The notes beneath the pieces are model-generated. The model was not told where the DNA came from and searched no databases. It saw nothing but the letters and a program-made list of their open reading frames with translations. DNA of 64,000 nucleotides from Brevundimonas naejangsanensis DSM 23858 (lineage in GTDB: Bacteria > Pseudomonadota > Alphaproteobacteria > Caulobacterales > Caulobacteraceae). Position 1 is the first letter of the stretch. Each line of letters opens with the position of its first letter. A program made the translations under genes and the position numbers. Shown piece after piece: positions 26,500 through 37,707 of this stretch. The stretch covers positions 1,402,623-1,466,622 of the forward strand of contig NZ_ATXN01000002.1 in NCBI RefSeq assembly GCF_000421705.1. The letters run 5' to 3'.

Positions 26500-27682
26500 A
26501 ACCCTGGTCCTTCAAGGCTGCGCCGATTTCCTCGGCGTGACGGGCGTCGCGGGTCTCGACCATGATGTCGAACTCGGCGCCCTTGGCGGGCACGTCCAGC
26601 GCCAGCCGGTTGTGCACGACGTCGATGATATTGCCGCCCAGCCCGCCGATCACGGCGGCCATGGCCGACAGCATGCCGGGGCGGTCGTCGCCCAGGATGC
26701 GATAGACGATCAGCCGCTTCTCGCGGACCATTTCGCGGTTCAGCACCACGGCCAGCATGCGGGCGTCGATGTTGCCGCCGGTCAGTTCGACGCCGATCTT
26801 CATGCCCTTGAAGCGTTCGGGGTTGGCCAGGATGGCGGCCAGGCCGCCCGCCCCGGCGCCCTCGGCCACCGTCTTCTCCAGCGTCGCCAGCAGGGCCACG
26901 CCCTTTTCGAAATCAGCCTCATCGCAGACGAAGACCTCGTCGATCAGGCTGTCGGCCAAGGCGAAGGGGATCTCGCCCACGGCCTTGATGGCGATGCCCT
27001 CGGCGATCGTCTGGCCGCTGCATTTGGCGGGCTCGCCGCGACGGCGCGCGGTGAAGGACGGATAGCGGGCGGCCTCGACGCCGAAGATCTTGATGTCCGG
27101 CTTGACCGCCTTGGCGGCGATGGCGCTGCCCGCGATCAGACCGCCGCCGCCGATGGGGATGATCAGGGCGTCCAGGTCCGGCGCGTCCTCGACGAACTCC
27201 AGGCCGCAGACTCCCTGCCCCGCCACAATGCCCTCATCGTCGAAGGCCGAGACGAAGACATAGCCGTGCTCGGCCTTCAGCCGTTTGGCTTCCTCGGTCG
27301 AGGCCGAGAAGTCGAGTCCGTGGATGACCACATTGGCGCCGTGGGCGCGGGTGCCGTCCACCTTCACGAAGGGGGTGCCCTCGGGCATGACGATGGTTAC
27401 GGGCACGCCCAGACGGCCGCCGTGATAGGCCAGGGCCTGGGCGTGGTTGCCGGCCGAGGCGGCGACGACGCCGCGTTTCTTCTCGTCCGGGGTCAGTTGC
27501 AGCAGCCGGTTCAGGGCGCCGCGCTCCTTGAAGCTGCCGGTGAAGTGCAGATTGTCGAACTTGATCCAGATCTCGGCGCCGGTCAGCTGCGACAGGCGGC
27601 GCGAGTAACGGACGGGCGTGCGGTCGACCTGGCCGGCGATACGCTGCTGCGCCGCCCGGATGTCGTCGGTGGTGACGGTCAT
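26480..27682 (-). CDS. ilvA: Threonine ammonia-lyase (with C-terminal ACT domain)
   Basis: 400 residues from ATG 27682. It is a PLP fold-type II enzyme converting threonine to 2-oxobutanoate for isoleucine synthesis or catabolism. The PLP lysine is in FTGSFKERGALN, the phosphate loop is IPIGGGGLIAGSA, and a single C-terminal ACT domain follows (ILGDDRPGMLSAMAAVIGGL). The length and single ACT domain match the 400-residue bacterial ilvA/TdcB type. It overlaps the FKBP gene. Confidence 0.94.
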   Translation of the reverse strand: MTVTTDDIRAAQQRIAGQVDRTPVRYSRRLSQLTGAEIWIKFDNLHFTGSFKERGALNRLLQLTPDEKKRGVVAASAGNHAQALAYHGGRLGVPVTIVMPEGTPFVKVDGTRAHGANVVIHGLDFSASTEEAKRLKAEHGYVFVSAFDDEGIVAGQGVCGLEFVEDAPDLDALIIPIGGGGLIAGSAIAAKAVKPDIKIFGVEAARYPSFTARRRGEPAKCSGQTIAEGIAIKAVGEIPFALADSLIDEVFVCDEADFEKGVALLATLEKTVAEGAGAGGLAAILANPERFKGMKIGVELTGGNIDARMLAVVLNREMVREKRLIVYRILGDDRPGMLSAMAAVIGGLGGNIIDVVHNRLALDVPAKGAEFDIMVETRDARHAEEIGAALKDQGYELRMG

Positions 27683-27834
27683 GAAGTCCCTAAATTCAGT
27701 GTGGCCGGCCTCTGTCGTCCGGTCTCCGGCGTCTCTTGTGGAACAGGCTGCGGCGGCGGGCAACCTTGACTCACCCCTGCGACGGGGCTCATGCCGGAAC
27801 ACGCCTGATCGAGTAAAGCCGGAGCCGACCTACG

Positions 27835-28371
27835 ATGACCGACCGTCCCTCGAACGCGCGCCGCTCGCGCCGGATCGCCCTCGCCGCCGTGGCGGTCGCC
27901 GGACTGACGCTGGCCGCCTGCGCCACCACGCCGATGGGCGGAGGGACCACCGGCCCGGCCGTCTTCAGCGCCGACGACTTCGCCTGGTCGGCGCGCGCCG
28001 GTCAGGGATCGATCAACGGCCGTGTCGAATTCATTCAGGACGGCCGCGCCTTCCAGTGCGTCGGCAATGTCGGCCTGATCCCCGACACCCCCTACACCCG
28101 CGCCCGGATGCAGCGCCTGTACGGCTCGACTGAACGCGCCGCCGTGCCCGCCGCCGTGGTGCGCGCCCGCTCGGCCGGGGAACAGGGCGCCGACTATCGC
28201 TCGTTCGAGCGGGCCGAAGCCTGTACGGATAACGGCTTCCGCTTCACCGGCCTGCCCGACGGCGGCTGGTTCCTGATCTCGCCGGTCAAGGCGGGAGACG
28301 AGATCGTGGTGGTTATGCGCCGGGTTCAGACGCGCGGCGGGCGCGCCATCAGCTTCAACCTTGGCCATTGA
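27835..28371 (+). CDS. Lipoprotein, unknown
   Basis: 178 residues. The N-terminus has a basic stretch and LTLAACATT (lipobox LAAC). The mature part holds paired regions (GRAFQCVGNVGLIPDTPYTR, EQGADYRSFERAEACTDNGF) with two cysteines and a final basic beta-strand region (VVVMRRVQTRGG). The FTGLPDGGWFLISPV segment resembles carboxypeptidase-regulatory-like beta folds, but I cannot name a family. It is divergent from ilvA. Confidence 0.7.
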   Translation: MTDRPSNARRSRRIALAAVAVAGLTLAACATTPMGGGTTGPAVFSADDFAWSARAGQGSINGRVEFIQDGRAFQCVGNVGLIPDTPYTRARMQRLYGSTERAAVPAAVVRARSAGEQGADYRSFERAEACTDNGFRFTGLPDGGWFLISPVKAGDEIVVVMRRVQTRGGRAISFNLGH

Positions 28372-28472
28372 CAATACTGACGAATTACGAAAGCTGATCG
28401 CTGTTCGCCATCCTTTGGCCGTATGAGGCCGCTCTCTGAACCGTCCGCTACAGGACAGTCGGGAGCGTATTC

Positions 28473-28745
28473 TTGTCCCAGCATAACATCGTGGGGTCCG
28501 AGGCCTTCAGCAATCGACAGTATGTGCTGATCACGCACGTCAGATCGAGCGGCTCCCGCCGTCGGCGCGCGCGCGCCATGACCGCCTATGTTGTCGTGGC
28601 CGTGCTGGCCCTGTCGGCGGGCGCGGCGGCGGCGGCCTTCGCCCTGGGGCCTTTCCTGGTGCGGGCGCCGCAGACAGAGGCGCTCGCCGCCGCTCCGGCA
28701 TCGGACCAGCCGACGCCCAGCCTGCCGACGCCGCCCGCCGCCTGA
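28473..28745 (+). CDS. Small single-pass membrane protein, unknown
   Basis: 90 residues if translation starts at TTG 28473, which follows GGGAG at good distance; an in-frame ATG at 28579 would give 55 residues. A basic stretch (SRRRRAR) precedes one hydrophobic helix (VVVAVLALSAGAAAAAFALG), then a Pro/Ala-rich tail. It precedes the TonB receptor gene, but a Fur-like site and about 100 bases separate them. Function unknown. Confidence 0.45.
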   Translation: MSQHNIVGSEAFSNRQYVLITHVRSSGSRRRRARAMTAYVVVAVLALSAGAAAAAFALGPFLVRAPQTEALAAAPASDQPTPSLPTPPAA

Positions 28746-28803
28746 TCCCCCCGTCTTCTCATCCGCCTGTTGCGTCAGCGTGTCCCATCAGCACGCTTGC
28801 AAG

Positions 28804-28827
28804 TGCGAGTGATTATTACTATTCGCC
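28804..28827 (+). promoter_or_regulatory. Candidate Fur/iron-responsive operator
   Basis: TGCGAGTGATTATTACTATTCGCC is an imperfect dyad: GCGA and TCGC form the outer arms around an AT-rich centre, and the stretch is markedly AT-rich in a GC-rich region. It ends 23 bases before the receptor start codon, the usual place for a Fur box before a siderophore receptor gene. Confidence 0.5.
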
Positions 28828-28850
28828 ATTCCTCTTGATTGAGGCATGGA

Positions 28851-30971
<2,121 letters not shown>

Positions 30972-30973
30972 GG

Positions 30974-32122
30974 ATGGGGCCGATGGCCGAATTCAAACCG
31001 GGCCGTCGCGCCCTTCTGCTGGGCGCCGCCGCCCTGATGGCCGCCGGCGCCGGGGCCTGCACGCGACGTGAAGAGACGGGGGCCTCGTCCCTGCTGACCG
31101 ATCTGCGCGACCGGCCCGTCGCCATCACCCCGCCGGTGACGAAGCTTTCGATCGACGACAGCCGCTTCCTGATCGCCCTGTCGCTGATCCATCCCGATCC
31201 GGTCAGTCTGCTGGCGGCCTGGGCGGGCGACGTGAACCGTCTCAGCCCGGAAATCTACGCCGCCTATCTGGAGAAGTCCCCGGCGCTGGCCAGCCTGCCC
31301 AAAACGCCCAGTTCGGCCGCCGCCTTCAACGTCGAGGCGGTGCTGGGCGCCCAGCCTCAGGTCGCCCTGGTGTCGCTGGATTCCGGCCCGACCGACGCCC
31401 AGACGGCGCAGCTGGAGCAGGCGGGCGTGCGCGTCGCCTATATCGACTTCTTTCAGCACCCGTTCGAGAATCAGCCCCGCAGCCTGAGCCTGCTGGGGTC
31501 CATGATCGGCCGCGAGGAGCAGGCGCAGGCCTATAACGCCTTCCGCGCCGCCAAGCTGAAAACCATCTCCGAGCGCGTCGCCGGGCTGACGGACGCACAG
31601 AAGCCGACCGTCTTCCTTGAGGCCCACGCGGGCAACGGACCGGACTGCTGCAACTCGGTCGGCGCCGGGAATATCGGCGACTATCTGACCTTCGTCGGCG
31701 CCCGCAACATCGGGGCCGAGGTGCTGAAACAGCCGTCCGGCAAGCTGAACCTGGAGTTCGTGGTCGAGCGCGATCCCGACATCTATATCGCCACCGGCGG
31801 CCCGCACCTGGAGAAGACCGGCGGCTTTGTCGTCGGCCCGAAATACGACGCAGAGACCTCGCGCGCCTCGCTGCGCCGCGTAGCCGGGCGGCGCGGCCTG
31901 TCGACCCTGAAGGCGGTGCGCGAGGGCAAGGTGCACGGCCTGTCGCACCAGCTGATCAACTCGCCCATCGACATCGTCGCCACCGAGGTTCTGGCCAAGT
32001 GGATACAGCCCGAACTGTTCGCCGATCTGGACCCGCGCGCGACGCTGGACACGATCAACAAGGACTTCCTGGCCGTGCCCTATCGCGGGGACTACTGGAC
32101 CGATCTGGTCCCGGCCGCCTGA
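30974..32122 (+). CDS. Periplasmic iron-siderophore binding protein (ABC type)
   Basis: 382 residues from ATG 30974; ATG 30983 in frame is the alternative. It begins 3 bases after the receptor stop. A double-Arg motif and hydrophobic stretch (GRRALLLGAAALMAAGAGAC) look like a Tat signal with a lipobox-like Cys. The body belongs to the periplasmic binding protein 2 (BtuF/FecB) fold, with QPQVALVSLD, then DYLTFVGARNIG and DPDIYIATGG as typical turns. It is the presumed partner of the convergent FecCD-type permease and ATPase. Confidence 0.9.
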   Translation: MGPMAEFKPGRRALLLGAAALMAAGAGACTRREETGASSLLTDLRDRPVAITPPVTKLSIDDSRFLIALSLIHPDPVSLLAAWAGDVNRLSPEIYAAYLEKSPALASLPKTPSSAAAFNVEAVLGAQPQVALVSLDSGPTDAQTAQLEQAGVRVAYIDFFQHPFENQPRSLSLLGSMIGREEQAQAYNAFRAAKLKTISERVAGLTDAQKPTVFLEAHAGNGPDCCNSVGAGNIGDYLTFVGARNIGAEVLKQPSGKLNLEFVVERDPDIYIATGGPHLEKTGGFVVGPKYDAETSRASLRRVAGRRGLSTLKAVREGKVHGLSHQLINSPIDIVATEVLAKWIQPELFADLDPRATLDTINKDFLAVPYRGDYWTDLVPAA

Positions 32123-32157
32123 CGTTCTGCCCCCTGATTTCACCCCGGAGAACCGCC

Positions 32158-33228
32158 ATGACCATCCTGCGCAACGGCCTTGTCACCGCCGCCGCCTTCG
32201 CCGCCCTGGCGATGGCCTCGACCGCCTCGGCCCAGACGATCGAGAAGACCGTCAAGGTCGCCCCCGGCGGCCTGTATGAGATCGTCTTCAACCCAGCCGA
32301 CAACGACCTCTATGTCGCCGCCGTCGGCCCGCGCGGCGCCAATCAGGCCCAGATCGTTCGCCTGCAGGGCCAGAGCCTGGCGCCGGAGTCCTCGGTCGAT
32401 GTCTCGGCCAATCCGCTCTACGGCCTGAACCTGAACACCCGCACCCAGGTCCTGTACGGCACCGACACCCGCGCGGGCGCCGTCACGGCCATCAACGCCC
32501 GCACGGGCGAAGTCATCTCCACCATCCGCAACGGCGACGAAGAAGGCGCTCACGTCCGCCAGGTCGTCGTCGATGAGGCGAACAACAAGGTCTATGTCAG
32601 CGTCGTCGGCGGCGAGGCGGACGACGACGCCAAGCCGAACCTGGTCTGGGTCATCGACGGCGCGACCAATACGGTCGAGCGGGCCATTCCCGTCGCGATC
32701 GGCGCCCTGACCGGGGCGGCCTTAGATCCGGCGACCAACCGCCTCTACGTCACGGGCATGAGCAGCAATGAAGTCGCCGCCATCGACCTAGCCACCGGCG
32801 AGACGGTCGGCAAATGGCCGTCGCACGGCGATTCCGCCATCAACGTCGCCGTCGATTCCGAAGGCCGCCGCCTGTTCGTCGCCAACCAGAAGTCGGGCGA
32901 ACTGACGGTGCTGAACGCCGACACCGGCGCCCTGATCCACAAAGCCGCCACCGGCGCGGGCGCCCTGAGCGTCGCCTACAACGGCGCGGTCAAGCAGATC
33001 TACGTCGCCAACCGTCAGGCGGGCACGGTGACGGTGCTGGATTCGGACACCTATGAAGTGAAGGCCAACCTGGAGACCGGGACCTTCCCCCAGACCATCG
33101 CCATCGATCGCGCGACCAACGCCGTCTACGTCTCGAACAAGGCGCGCGGCCTGCCGCGCAACGCCCCGGCCGGCACGCCGGTCCCGGTCGACCCGACCGG
33201 CGACGTGGTGACGCTGATCCGTCCGTAG
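32158..33228 (+). CDS. YncE-like beta-propeller protein
   Basis: 356 residues with a signal peptide ending ASAQ and a clear ribosome site (CGGAGAACCGCC). The mature protein is built of seven YVTN-type beta-propeller repeats (NKVYVSVVG, NRLYVTGMS, RRLFVANQKSGELTVLNAD, KQIYVANRQAGTVTVLDSD, NAVYVSNKA). In E. coli the YncE propeller is encoded next to the TonB receptor gene yncD, and the same pairing is seen here. Its role is unknown but likely extracytoplasmic and iron-linked. Confidence 0.9.
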   Translation: MTILRNGLVTAAAFAALAMASTASAQTIEKTVKVAPGGLYEIVFNPADNDLYVAAVGPRGANQAQIVRLQGQSLAPESSVDVSANPLYGLNLNTRTQVLYGTDTRAGAVTAINARTGEVISTIRNGDEEGAHVRQVVVDEANNKVYVSVVGGEADDDAKPNLVWVIDGATNTVERAIPVAIGALTGAALDPATNRLYVTGMSSNEVAAIDLATGETVGKWPSHGDSAINVAVDSEGRRLFVANQKSGELTVLNADTGALIHKAATGAGALSVAYNGAVKQIYVANRQAGTVTVLDSDTYEVKANLETGTFPQTIAIDRATNAVYVSNKARGLPRNAPAGTPVPVDPTGDVVTLIRP

Positions 33229-33248
33229 TCCCGATCAGGACCGAATAA

Positions 33249-33285
33249 GAAAAGGCCCGGCCGCCGATGCAGCCGGGCCTTTTTC
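33249..33285. terminator. Rho-independent terminator between convergent genes
   Basis: AAAGGCCCGGC and GCCGGGCCTTT form an 11-bp stem around a 10-base loop, with A-rich left and T-rich right flanks. It can serve the yncE-like gene on the plus strand and, through the A-run, the ABC ATPase gene on the minus strand. Confidence 0.93.
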
Positions 33286-33307
33286 ATGGGTTGGATAGAA
33301 GCGACGA

Positions 33308-34096
33308 TCAGTGCGCCAGCACGTCATCGATCATGACCTGCAGCACGCCGCGATCGCAGCGCTGGACGCGGGCCGAGACGCGATAGACCTCGGCCAGGAT
33401 GGCGGGTGTGACGGCTTCGTCGGGCGTCCCGAAGGCGACCAGCCGCCCCTTGGCCATGACGGCGATCCGGTCCGAGACGCGCGCCGCCGCCTGAAGATCG
33501 TGCAGCACGATCATCACCGTCATGCCCCGCTCGGCCGCCGCTTCACGCGCCAGGTCCAGCACGCGCAATTGATAGTGCAGGTCGAGCGCGCTGGTCGGTT
33601 CGTCCAGCAGCAGCAGGCGCGGCTCGCGCGCCAGGGCCTGGGCCAGGCCCGCCAACTGCTTCTGGCCGCCAGACAGCCGGTCCAGACGCTGCCCGGCCAG
33701 AGCCTCGGCCCCGATGCGTTGCAGCACCTCATAGGCGCGCTCGACCGCCTGCTGGTCGGTGAAGCTGGCGCCGCCCAGCGGCGTGGCGCGGATCGAGGCG
33801 ACCACCGTCTCCAGCACCGTCAGGGCCACGCCCTGCGGCAGGGTCTGGGGCATGTAGGTGACGCGCTTGGCCCGGTCGGCCAGCGACAGGCCGGTCAGTT
33901 CAGCGTCATCCAGCCGGATCGCCCCCTTGGCCGGAATCAGACCAGCGAGAGCCCGCAGGAAGGTGCTTTTGCCCGCGCCGTTCGGGCCGACCACGGACAC
34001 CACCTCGCCGGGGCTGAGCGGCGGCAGGCTGAGGCCCTCGACGATGGGGCGGCCGCCATAGCCGGCGCTGAGGTTCTGGATGTCCAGCCCGGTCAT
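33308..34096 (-). CDS. ABC transporter ATPase for iron-siderophore uptake
   Basis: 262 residues from ATG 34096. Walker A is GPNGAGKST, the signature is LSGGQKQLAGLAQALA, Walker B is LLLLDEPTSALD and the switch His is in MIVLHDLQAAARVSD. It is FepC/FhuC-like in length and sequence. Its start overlaps the end of the permease gene by 4 bases, so it is the second gene of a minus-strand permease-ATPase operon. The binding protein is encoded in the opposite operon. Confidence 0.94.
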   Translation of the reverse strand: MTGLDIQNLSAGYGGRPIVEGLSLPPLSPGEVVSVVGPNGAGKSTFLRALAGLIPAKGAIRLDDAELTGLSLADRAKRVTYMPQTLPQGVALTVLETVVASIRATPLGGASFTDQQAVERAYEVLQRIGAEALAGQRLDRLSGGQKQLAGLAQALAREPRLLLLDEPTSALDLHYQLRVLDLAREAAAERGMTVMIVLHDLQAAARVSDRIAVMAKGRLVAFGTPDEAVTPAILAEVYRVSARVQRCDRGVLQVMIDDVLAH

Positions 34097-35223
34097 GCGC
34101 GTCCCCCGTTGCGGAAGATCAGCACCAGGAAAACCGGCACCCCGATCACGGCGGTGACGATGCCGACCGGCATCAGCACGCCAGGCACGATGATCTTGGA
34201 CGCCGCCGAGGCCAGCGACATGATGACCGCCCCGGACAGGATGCTGGCGGGCAGGAAGAAGCGGTGATCCTCGCCGACCAGCAGGCGGGCGATGTGCGGC
34301 CCGACCAGACCGATGAAGCCGATGGCGCCGACGAAGGCCACGGCCGTCGCCGACAGCAGGCTGACCCGCAGCAGGGACAGGAAACGCAGACGCTTCACGT
34401 CGACGCCGAAGCTCATGGCCCGGTCCTCGCCGAGGCGAAGCGCCGTCAGGCCGCGCGAGGACAACAGGGAAAAGGGCGCGACCACCGCCAGCACCAGGCC
34501 CAGCGCCCCGACATTGCCCCAGGTGGCGCGCGACAGCGATCCCATCGTCCAGAACACCAGTTGCTGCAGCGCCTCGGCCGAGGACAGGAACTGCACCAAC
34601 GCCGTCAGGGCGTTGAAGGCGAAGACCAGGGCGATGCCGAACAGGACGATGTTCTCGACGCCCGAGCCCTTCATCCGCGCCAGCGCCTGAAGCGCCAGCA
34701 CCGAGCCGAAGGCGAAGACGAAGGCGTTCAGCGGCACCAGCCAGTCGGCGCCGATGAAGCTGGCCCCTACCCCCAGCACGATAGCCAGCGAAGCGCCGAA
34801 GGAGGCGGCCGAGGACACGCCCAGCGTAAAGGGACTGGCCAGCGGATTGTTCAGCACCGTCTGCATCTCGGCGCCCGCCAGGGCCAGGGCGGCGCCGACC
34901 ATCATCGCCATCAGGGCGTAGGGCAGGCGCACCTGCCAGACGATGGCCTGCTGGGCCGTGGTCAGGCTGGACGGGTCGAACACGCCCTGAAGCACGGTCA
35001 GGGGAGACATGGAGGACGGCCCCGTCACCACGTCCAGCAACAGACTGCACAGGGCCAGAACCGCAAGCCCGCCGATGGCGACGAACCGCAAGCGCACGTC
35101 GCGCCCATAGGCCGCAATCGCGTCGGGCGTTCGGCTGGGCGTCGCGCTAGACGCCGCTTTCGACGCGGCAGGTTCAAGACTCGCCAACAGCACACTCCAT
35201 TCAGCGACTGCGTCGCAATACAT
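34093..35223 (-). CDS. FecCD-family iron-siderophore ABC permease
   Basis: 376 residues if ATG 35223 is the start. A TTG at 35187 preceded by TGGAG gives 364 and may be the real one, since the N-terminal 45 residues precede any membrane helix. About ten hydrophobic helices follow, with VRLPYALMAMMVGAALALAG, AEMQTVLNNPLASPFTLGV and GFIGLVGPHIARLLVGEDHR being hallmark BtuC/FecCD stretches. It forms the inner-membrane channel with the ATPase gene that overlaps it. Confidence 0.92.
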   Translation of the reverse strand: MYCDAVAEWSVLLASLEPAASKAASSATPSRTPDAIAAYGRDVRLRFVAIGGLAVLALCSLLLDVVTGPSSMSPLTVLQGVFDPSSLTTAQQAIVWQVRLPYALMAMMVGAALALAGAEMQTVLNNPLASPFTLGVSSAASFGASLAIVLGVGASFIGADWLVPLNAFVFAFGSVLALQALARMKGSGVENIVLFGIALVFAFNALTALVQFLSSAEALQQLVFWTMGSLSRATWGNVGALGLVLAVVAPFSLLSSRGLTALRLGEDRAMSFGVDVKRLRFLSLLRVSLLSATAVAFVGAIGFIGLVGPHIARLLVGEDHRFFLPASILSGAVIMSLASAASKIIVPGVLMPVGIVTAVIGVPVFLVLIFRNGGRA

Positions 35224-35238
35224 CTCAGGGCCGAGATG
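35221..35238. promoter_or_regulatory. Inverted repeat in the divergent permease/esterase promoter region
   Basis: CATCTC-AGGGCC-GAGATG is a perfect 6+6 inverted repeat with a 6-base spacer. It lies between the permease gene on the minus strand and the esterase gene at 35254 on the plus strand, and it overlaps the proposed permease ATG. A nearby GCGAC-TGC-GTCGC at about 35205 is another small dyad. A shared regulator site is possible; the site does not resemble a Fur box. Confidence 0.3.
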
Positions 35239-35253
35239 GGCTAGGGTGAAGCC

Positions 35254-36021
35254 ATGGATTCCGCCCCTTGCGTCTTTTCGCCGTCCGCCCCGCCCCTGTC
35301 CGGCGGGTGCCGCGCCTTGAGCCTGGCCGCCGAGAGCGACGCGCCCGGCCTGACCCTGTGGCTGAGCGCGCCCGAGGGCGAGCCCCCGGCCGAGGGCTGG
35401 CCCCTGCTGATCGTGCTGGAGGGTGAGGCCTATTTCACCGCCGCCGCCGAGTGCGCGCGCCGCCTGGCCCGCCGCCCGCAGAAGACGCGCGTGGGGCCGA
35501 TGATGGTGATCGGCGTCGCCCTGGCGCCCAGCGCCGAACGGCTGGGCGCCTTCGCCTTCGTTCCCCGCGCCGACAAGGGCGGGCGGACAGTCGCGCCGCA
35601 CGGCCCCGACCTGCTGCGCCGTCTGATCGAAGACATCCTGCCGCTGGCGGTCCGGCACGGCGCCGACCCAGCGCGCGCCGCCCTGATGGGCCATTCCATG
35701 TCGGGTCAGTTCGTATTGGAAGCCCGCACGCGCTCGGCCCCCTTCGCCCGCTTCGTCGCCATCAGCCCGTCGATCTGGTGGAATCCGGCCGTCATCAAGG
35801 CCCAACCGCCGCAGACCCGAAGCGACCTGTTCCTGGCCGTCGGCGCCGAAGAAGAGGCCCCTGCCCTGCCCGGCCCGCATCTGGCGCGGCGCATGGTCTC
35901 CAACCTGCGCGATCTGGCGACAGCCAACGGGGCGACCCTGTCGATCCTGGCCGGCGAGGACCACGGCTCTGCGCCCTTCGCCAGCCTGCCTGCAGTTCTG
36001 CGTTTCGTCGCCCGTTCCTGA
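35254..36021 (+). CDS. Siderophore esterase-like alpha/beta hydrolase (Fes/IroE family)
   Basis: 255 residues, no obvious signal peptide. The nucleophile elbow is GHSMSGQF (S148), and the late His is in EDHGSAP (H237). The sequence MMVIGVALAPSAERLGAFAF and the ISPSIWWNP strand are typical of the IroE/BesA/Fes esterase D family that hydrolyses trilactone siderophores to release iron. The neighbouring siderophore transport genes strongly support this. A general esterase role is the alternative. Confidence 0.85.
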   Translation: MDSAPCVFSPSAPPLSGGCRALSLAAESDAPGLTLWLSAPEGEPPAEGWPLLIVLEGEAYFTAAAECARRLARRPQKTRVGPMMVIGVALAPSAERLGAFAFVPRADKGGRTVAPHGPDLLRRLIEDILPLAVRHGADPARAALMGHSMSGQFVLEARTRSAPFARFVAISPSIWWNPAVIKAQPPQTRSDLFLAVGAEEEAPALPGPHLARRMVSNLRDLATANGATLSILAGEDHGSAPFASLPAVLRFVARS

Positions 36022-36101
36022 AATCGCCGCAACGAACTTGCGCCCTCAAGGCCAAAAGCGCATGAAATCCGCCCTCTCCCTCGCCCTATCGAGAAATCGC
36101 C

Positions 36102-36518
36102 GTGTCCGACGAAAAGCCTATCGCCACCCTGCCTGAAGGCCAGCCCGTCGGCCGCGTCATCGCCATGCCCGCCGACACCAATCCCGAGGGCGACATCTTC
36201 GGCGGCTGGCTTCTGGCCCAGATGGACCTGGCCGGGGCGACCCCGGCGTTCGAGCGCGCGGGCGGCCGGTGCGCCACCGTGGCGCTGGACGGCATGGTGT
36301 TTCACCAGCCGGTGTCGGTCGGCGACGAGGTGTCCACCTACGCCAAGATCATCCGCGTCGGCCGCACCTCGATCCGCGTTCATGTCGAGGCATGGAAGCG
36401 GGCGCGCGGCCAGGCTGAAGCTCTGTCGGTCCGCGTGACCGAGGGCGTCTTCACCTATGTGGCCATCGACCAGGACCGCAAGCCGCGGGAAGTGCCGCTC
36501 GACACCCTCCAGAAATAA
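36102..36518 (+). CDS. yciA: Acyl-CoA thioesterase YciA
   Basis: 138 residues from GTG 36102. This hot-dog fold thioesterase hydrolyses short to medium acyl-CoA. The family core is NPEGDIFGGWLLAQMDLAG, with the catalytic Asp next to a central helix, followed by TVALDGMVFHQPVSVGDEV. Length is standard. The downstream small membrane protein gene has its own ribosome site. Confidence 0.93.
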   Translation: MSDEKPIATLPEGQPVGRVIAMPADTNPEGDIFGGWLLAQMDLAGATPAFERAGGRCATVALDGMVFHQPVSVGDEVSTYAKIIRVGRTSIRVHVEAWKRARGQAEALSVRVTEGVFTYVAIDQDRKPREVPLDTLQK

Positions 36519-36558
36519 CGCCAGTATCCCGATCTTCACTTTAAGGGAGGGCGTCAAG

Positions 36559-36831
36559 ATGTGGATTCTGGCCGGGATCGGCGCCGTACTGGCGGGCTTG
36601 TTCCTCATGCTGCGTGAACTGTTGCCTGCCTTCGAGGCTGGGCGCGCGGGCGTCATCCGCAGCAAGGGCGCCGCCGCAACCCGCATTGAGCGCGCCGCCG
36701 AACCCGAGCGTTTTGAAGCGATGCGGCGCGGCCGTTTCCGAGCCGCGCGGTTCGGTATCGGCCTCGCCGCGGCTGGCATGCTCTGGACCATCCTGCAGAT
36801 CGTAGGGATCGCCCTGAACCAGGCCGGATGA
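36559..36831 (+). CDS. Small membrane protein, unknown
   Basis: 90 residues from ATG 36559 with a strong AAGGGAGG site. There is one helix at each end ([20 protein letters not shown] and [22 protein letters not shown]) with a basic central region ([20 protein letters not shown]). It lies 41 bases after yciA and 62 bases before def. No family recognised. Confidence 0.65.
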   Translation: MWILAGIGAVLAGLFLMLRELLPAFEAGRAGVIRSKGAAATRIERAAEPERFEAMRRGRFRAARFGIGLAAAGMLWTILQIVGIALNQAG

Positions 36832-36892
36832 AACCCGAGTCCAGGAGTCGGAAATTCTTGACCTTCGGGGGTTGCGGCCCTACCTCCCCCGC

Positions 36893-37465
36893 ATGGCCAT
36901 TCGTCGTATCCTGACTATCGATAACGCCGCCGACCTGGCGATCCTGAAGACCGTCGCCGCACCCGTCGAGGGCGGCGTCAGCGACGCCGTGCGCGCCCTG
37001 ATGGATGACATGCTGGAAACGATGTACGACGCACCGGGCATCGGTCTGGCCGCACCGCAGATCGGCGAGCTGACCCGCGTGGTCGTCATGGACCTGGGCG
37101 ACAAGCCGGTCGAGGGCGCCGCTGACGAGCCGCAGACCGAGGAAGAGGCGCTGGAGCGCCGCAATCCGCGCTTCTTCGTCAATCCGGAAATCCTGTGGGC
37201 GTCGGAGGAGATGTTCTCCTACGAAGAGGGCTGCCTGTCGGTGCCGACCTATTACGACGCGGTCGAGCGTCCGGCCCGCGTGCGCGTCCGCTACATGAAC
37301 TATCAGGGCGAGACGATCGAAGAAGAGATCGAGGGCCTCTACGCCGTCTGCTTCCAGCACGAACTGGATCACCTGAACGGCGTCCTGTTCATCGACCACC
37401 TGTCGCGCCTGCGTCGCGACCGCGCGGTCGCCAAGGTCAAGAAACACGCGAGGATGGCCGCCTGA
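36893..37465 (+). CDS. def: Peptide deformylase
   Basis: 190 residues from ATG 36893. The enzyme removes the formyl group from nascent protein N-termini. The three metal-site motifs are intact: [10 protein letters not shown] (49-58), EGCLS (112-116) and HELDH (156-160). A 20-residue acidic insertion (residues about 71-90, [17 protein letters not shown]) makes it longer than the E. coli enzyme; related alphaproteobacterial enzymes have similar insertions. fmt, which adds the formyl group, lies two genes downstream. Confidence 0.97.
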   Translation: MAIRRILTIDNAADLAILKTVAAPVEGGVSDAVRALMDDMLETMYDAPGIGLAAPQIGELTRVVVMDLGDKPVEGAADEPQTEEEALERRNPRFFVNPEILWASEEMFSYEEGCLSVPTYYDAVERPARVRVRYMNYQGETIEEEIEGLYAVCFQHELDHLNGVLFIDHLSRLRRDRAVAKVKKHARMAA

Positions 37466-37680
37466 TGTCCCGCAAGACCCGCATCATAGACCAGCGCGGC
37501 CGTCGCCGCCTGACGCGCAATGAAAAGGTCGGCGTCGCCAGCGTCGCGACCCTGCTAGCCGTCGCCGCCGTCGGCGTGGTGGCGGGCCTCATCGTCGACC
37601 GCCTGCTCGATTTCGACGACGCGCTGGACGCGGGCGGCGAGTGGGACGAGGGCGGCGGCGTCTATACCCGCTGGATGTAA
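37465..37680 (+). CDS. Small single-pass membrane protein, unknown
   Basis: 71 residues. Its ATG overlaps the def stop codon (TGATG), so it is translationally coupled. The N-terminus is strongly basic (RKTRIIDQRGRRRLTRNEK), then comes one helix (VASVATLLAVAAVGVVAGLI) and an acidic tail (DFDDALDAGGEWDEGGG). It lies between def and fmt, suggesting membrane association rather than a role in formylation itself. No family recognised. Confidence 0.7.
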   Translation: MSRKTRIIDQRGRRRLTRNEKVGVASVATLLAVAAVGVVAGLIVDRLLDFDDALDAGGEWDEGGGVYTRWM

Positions 37681-37707
37681 TCGGCCTCACGGTCTAAAGG
37701 CCTGCCC

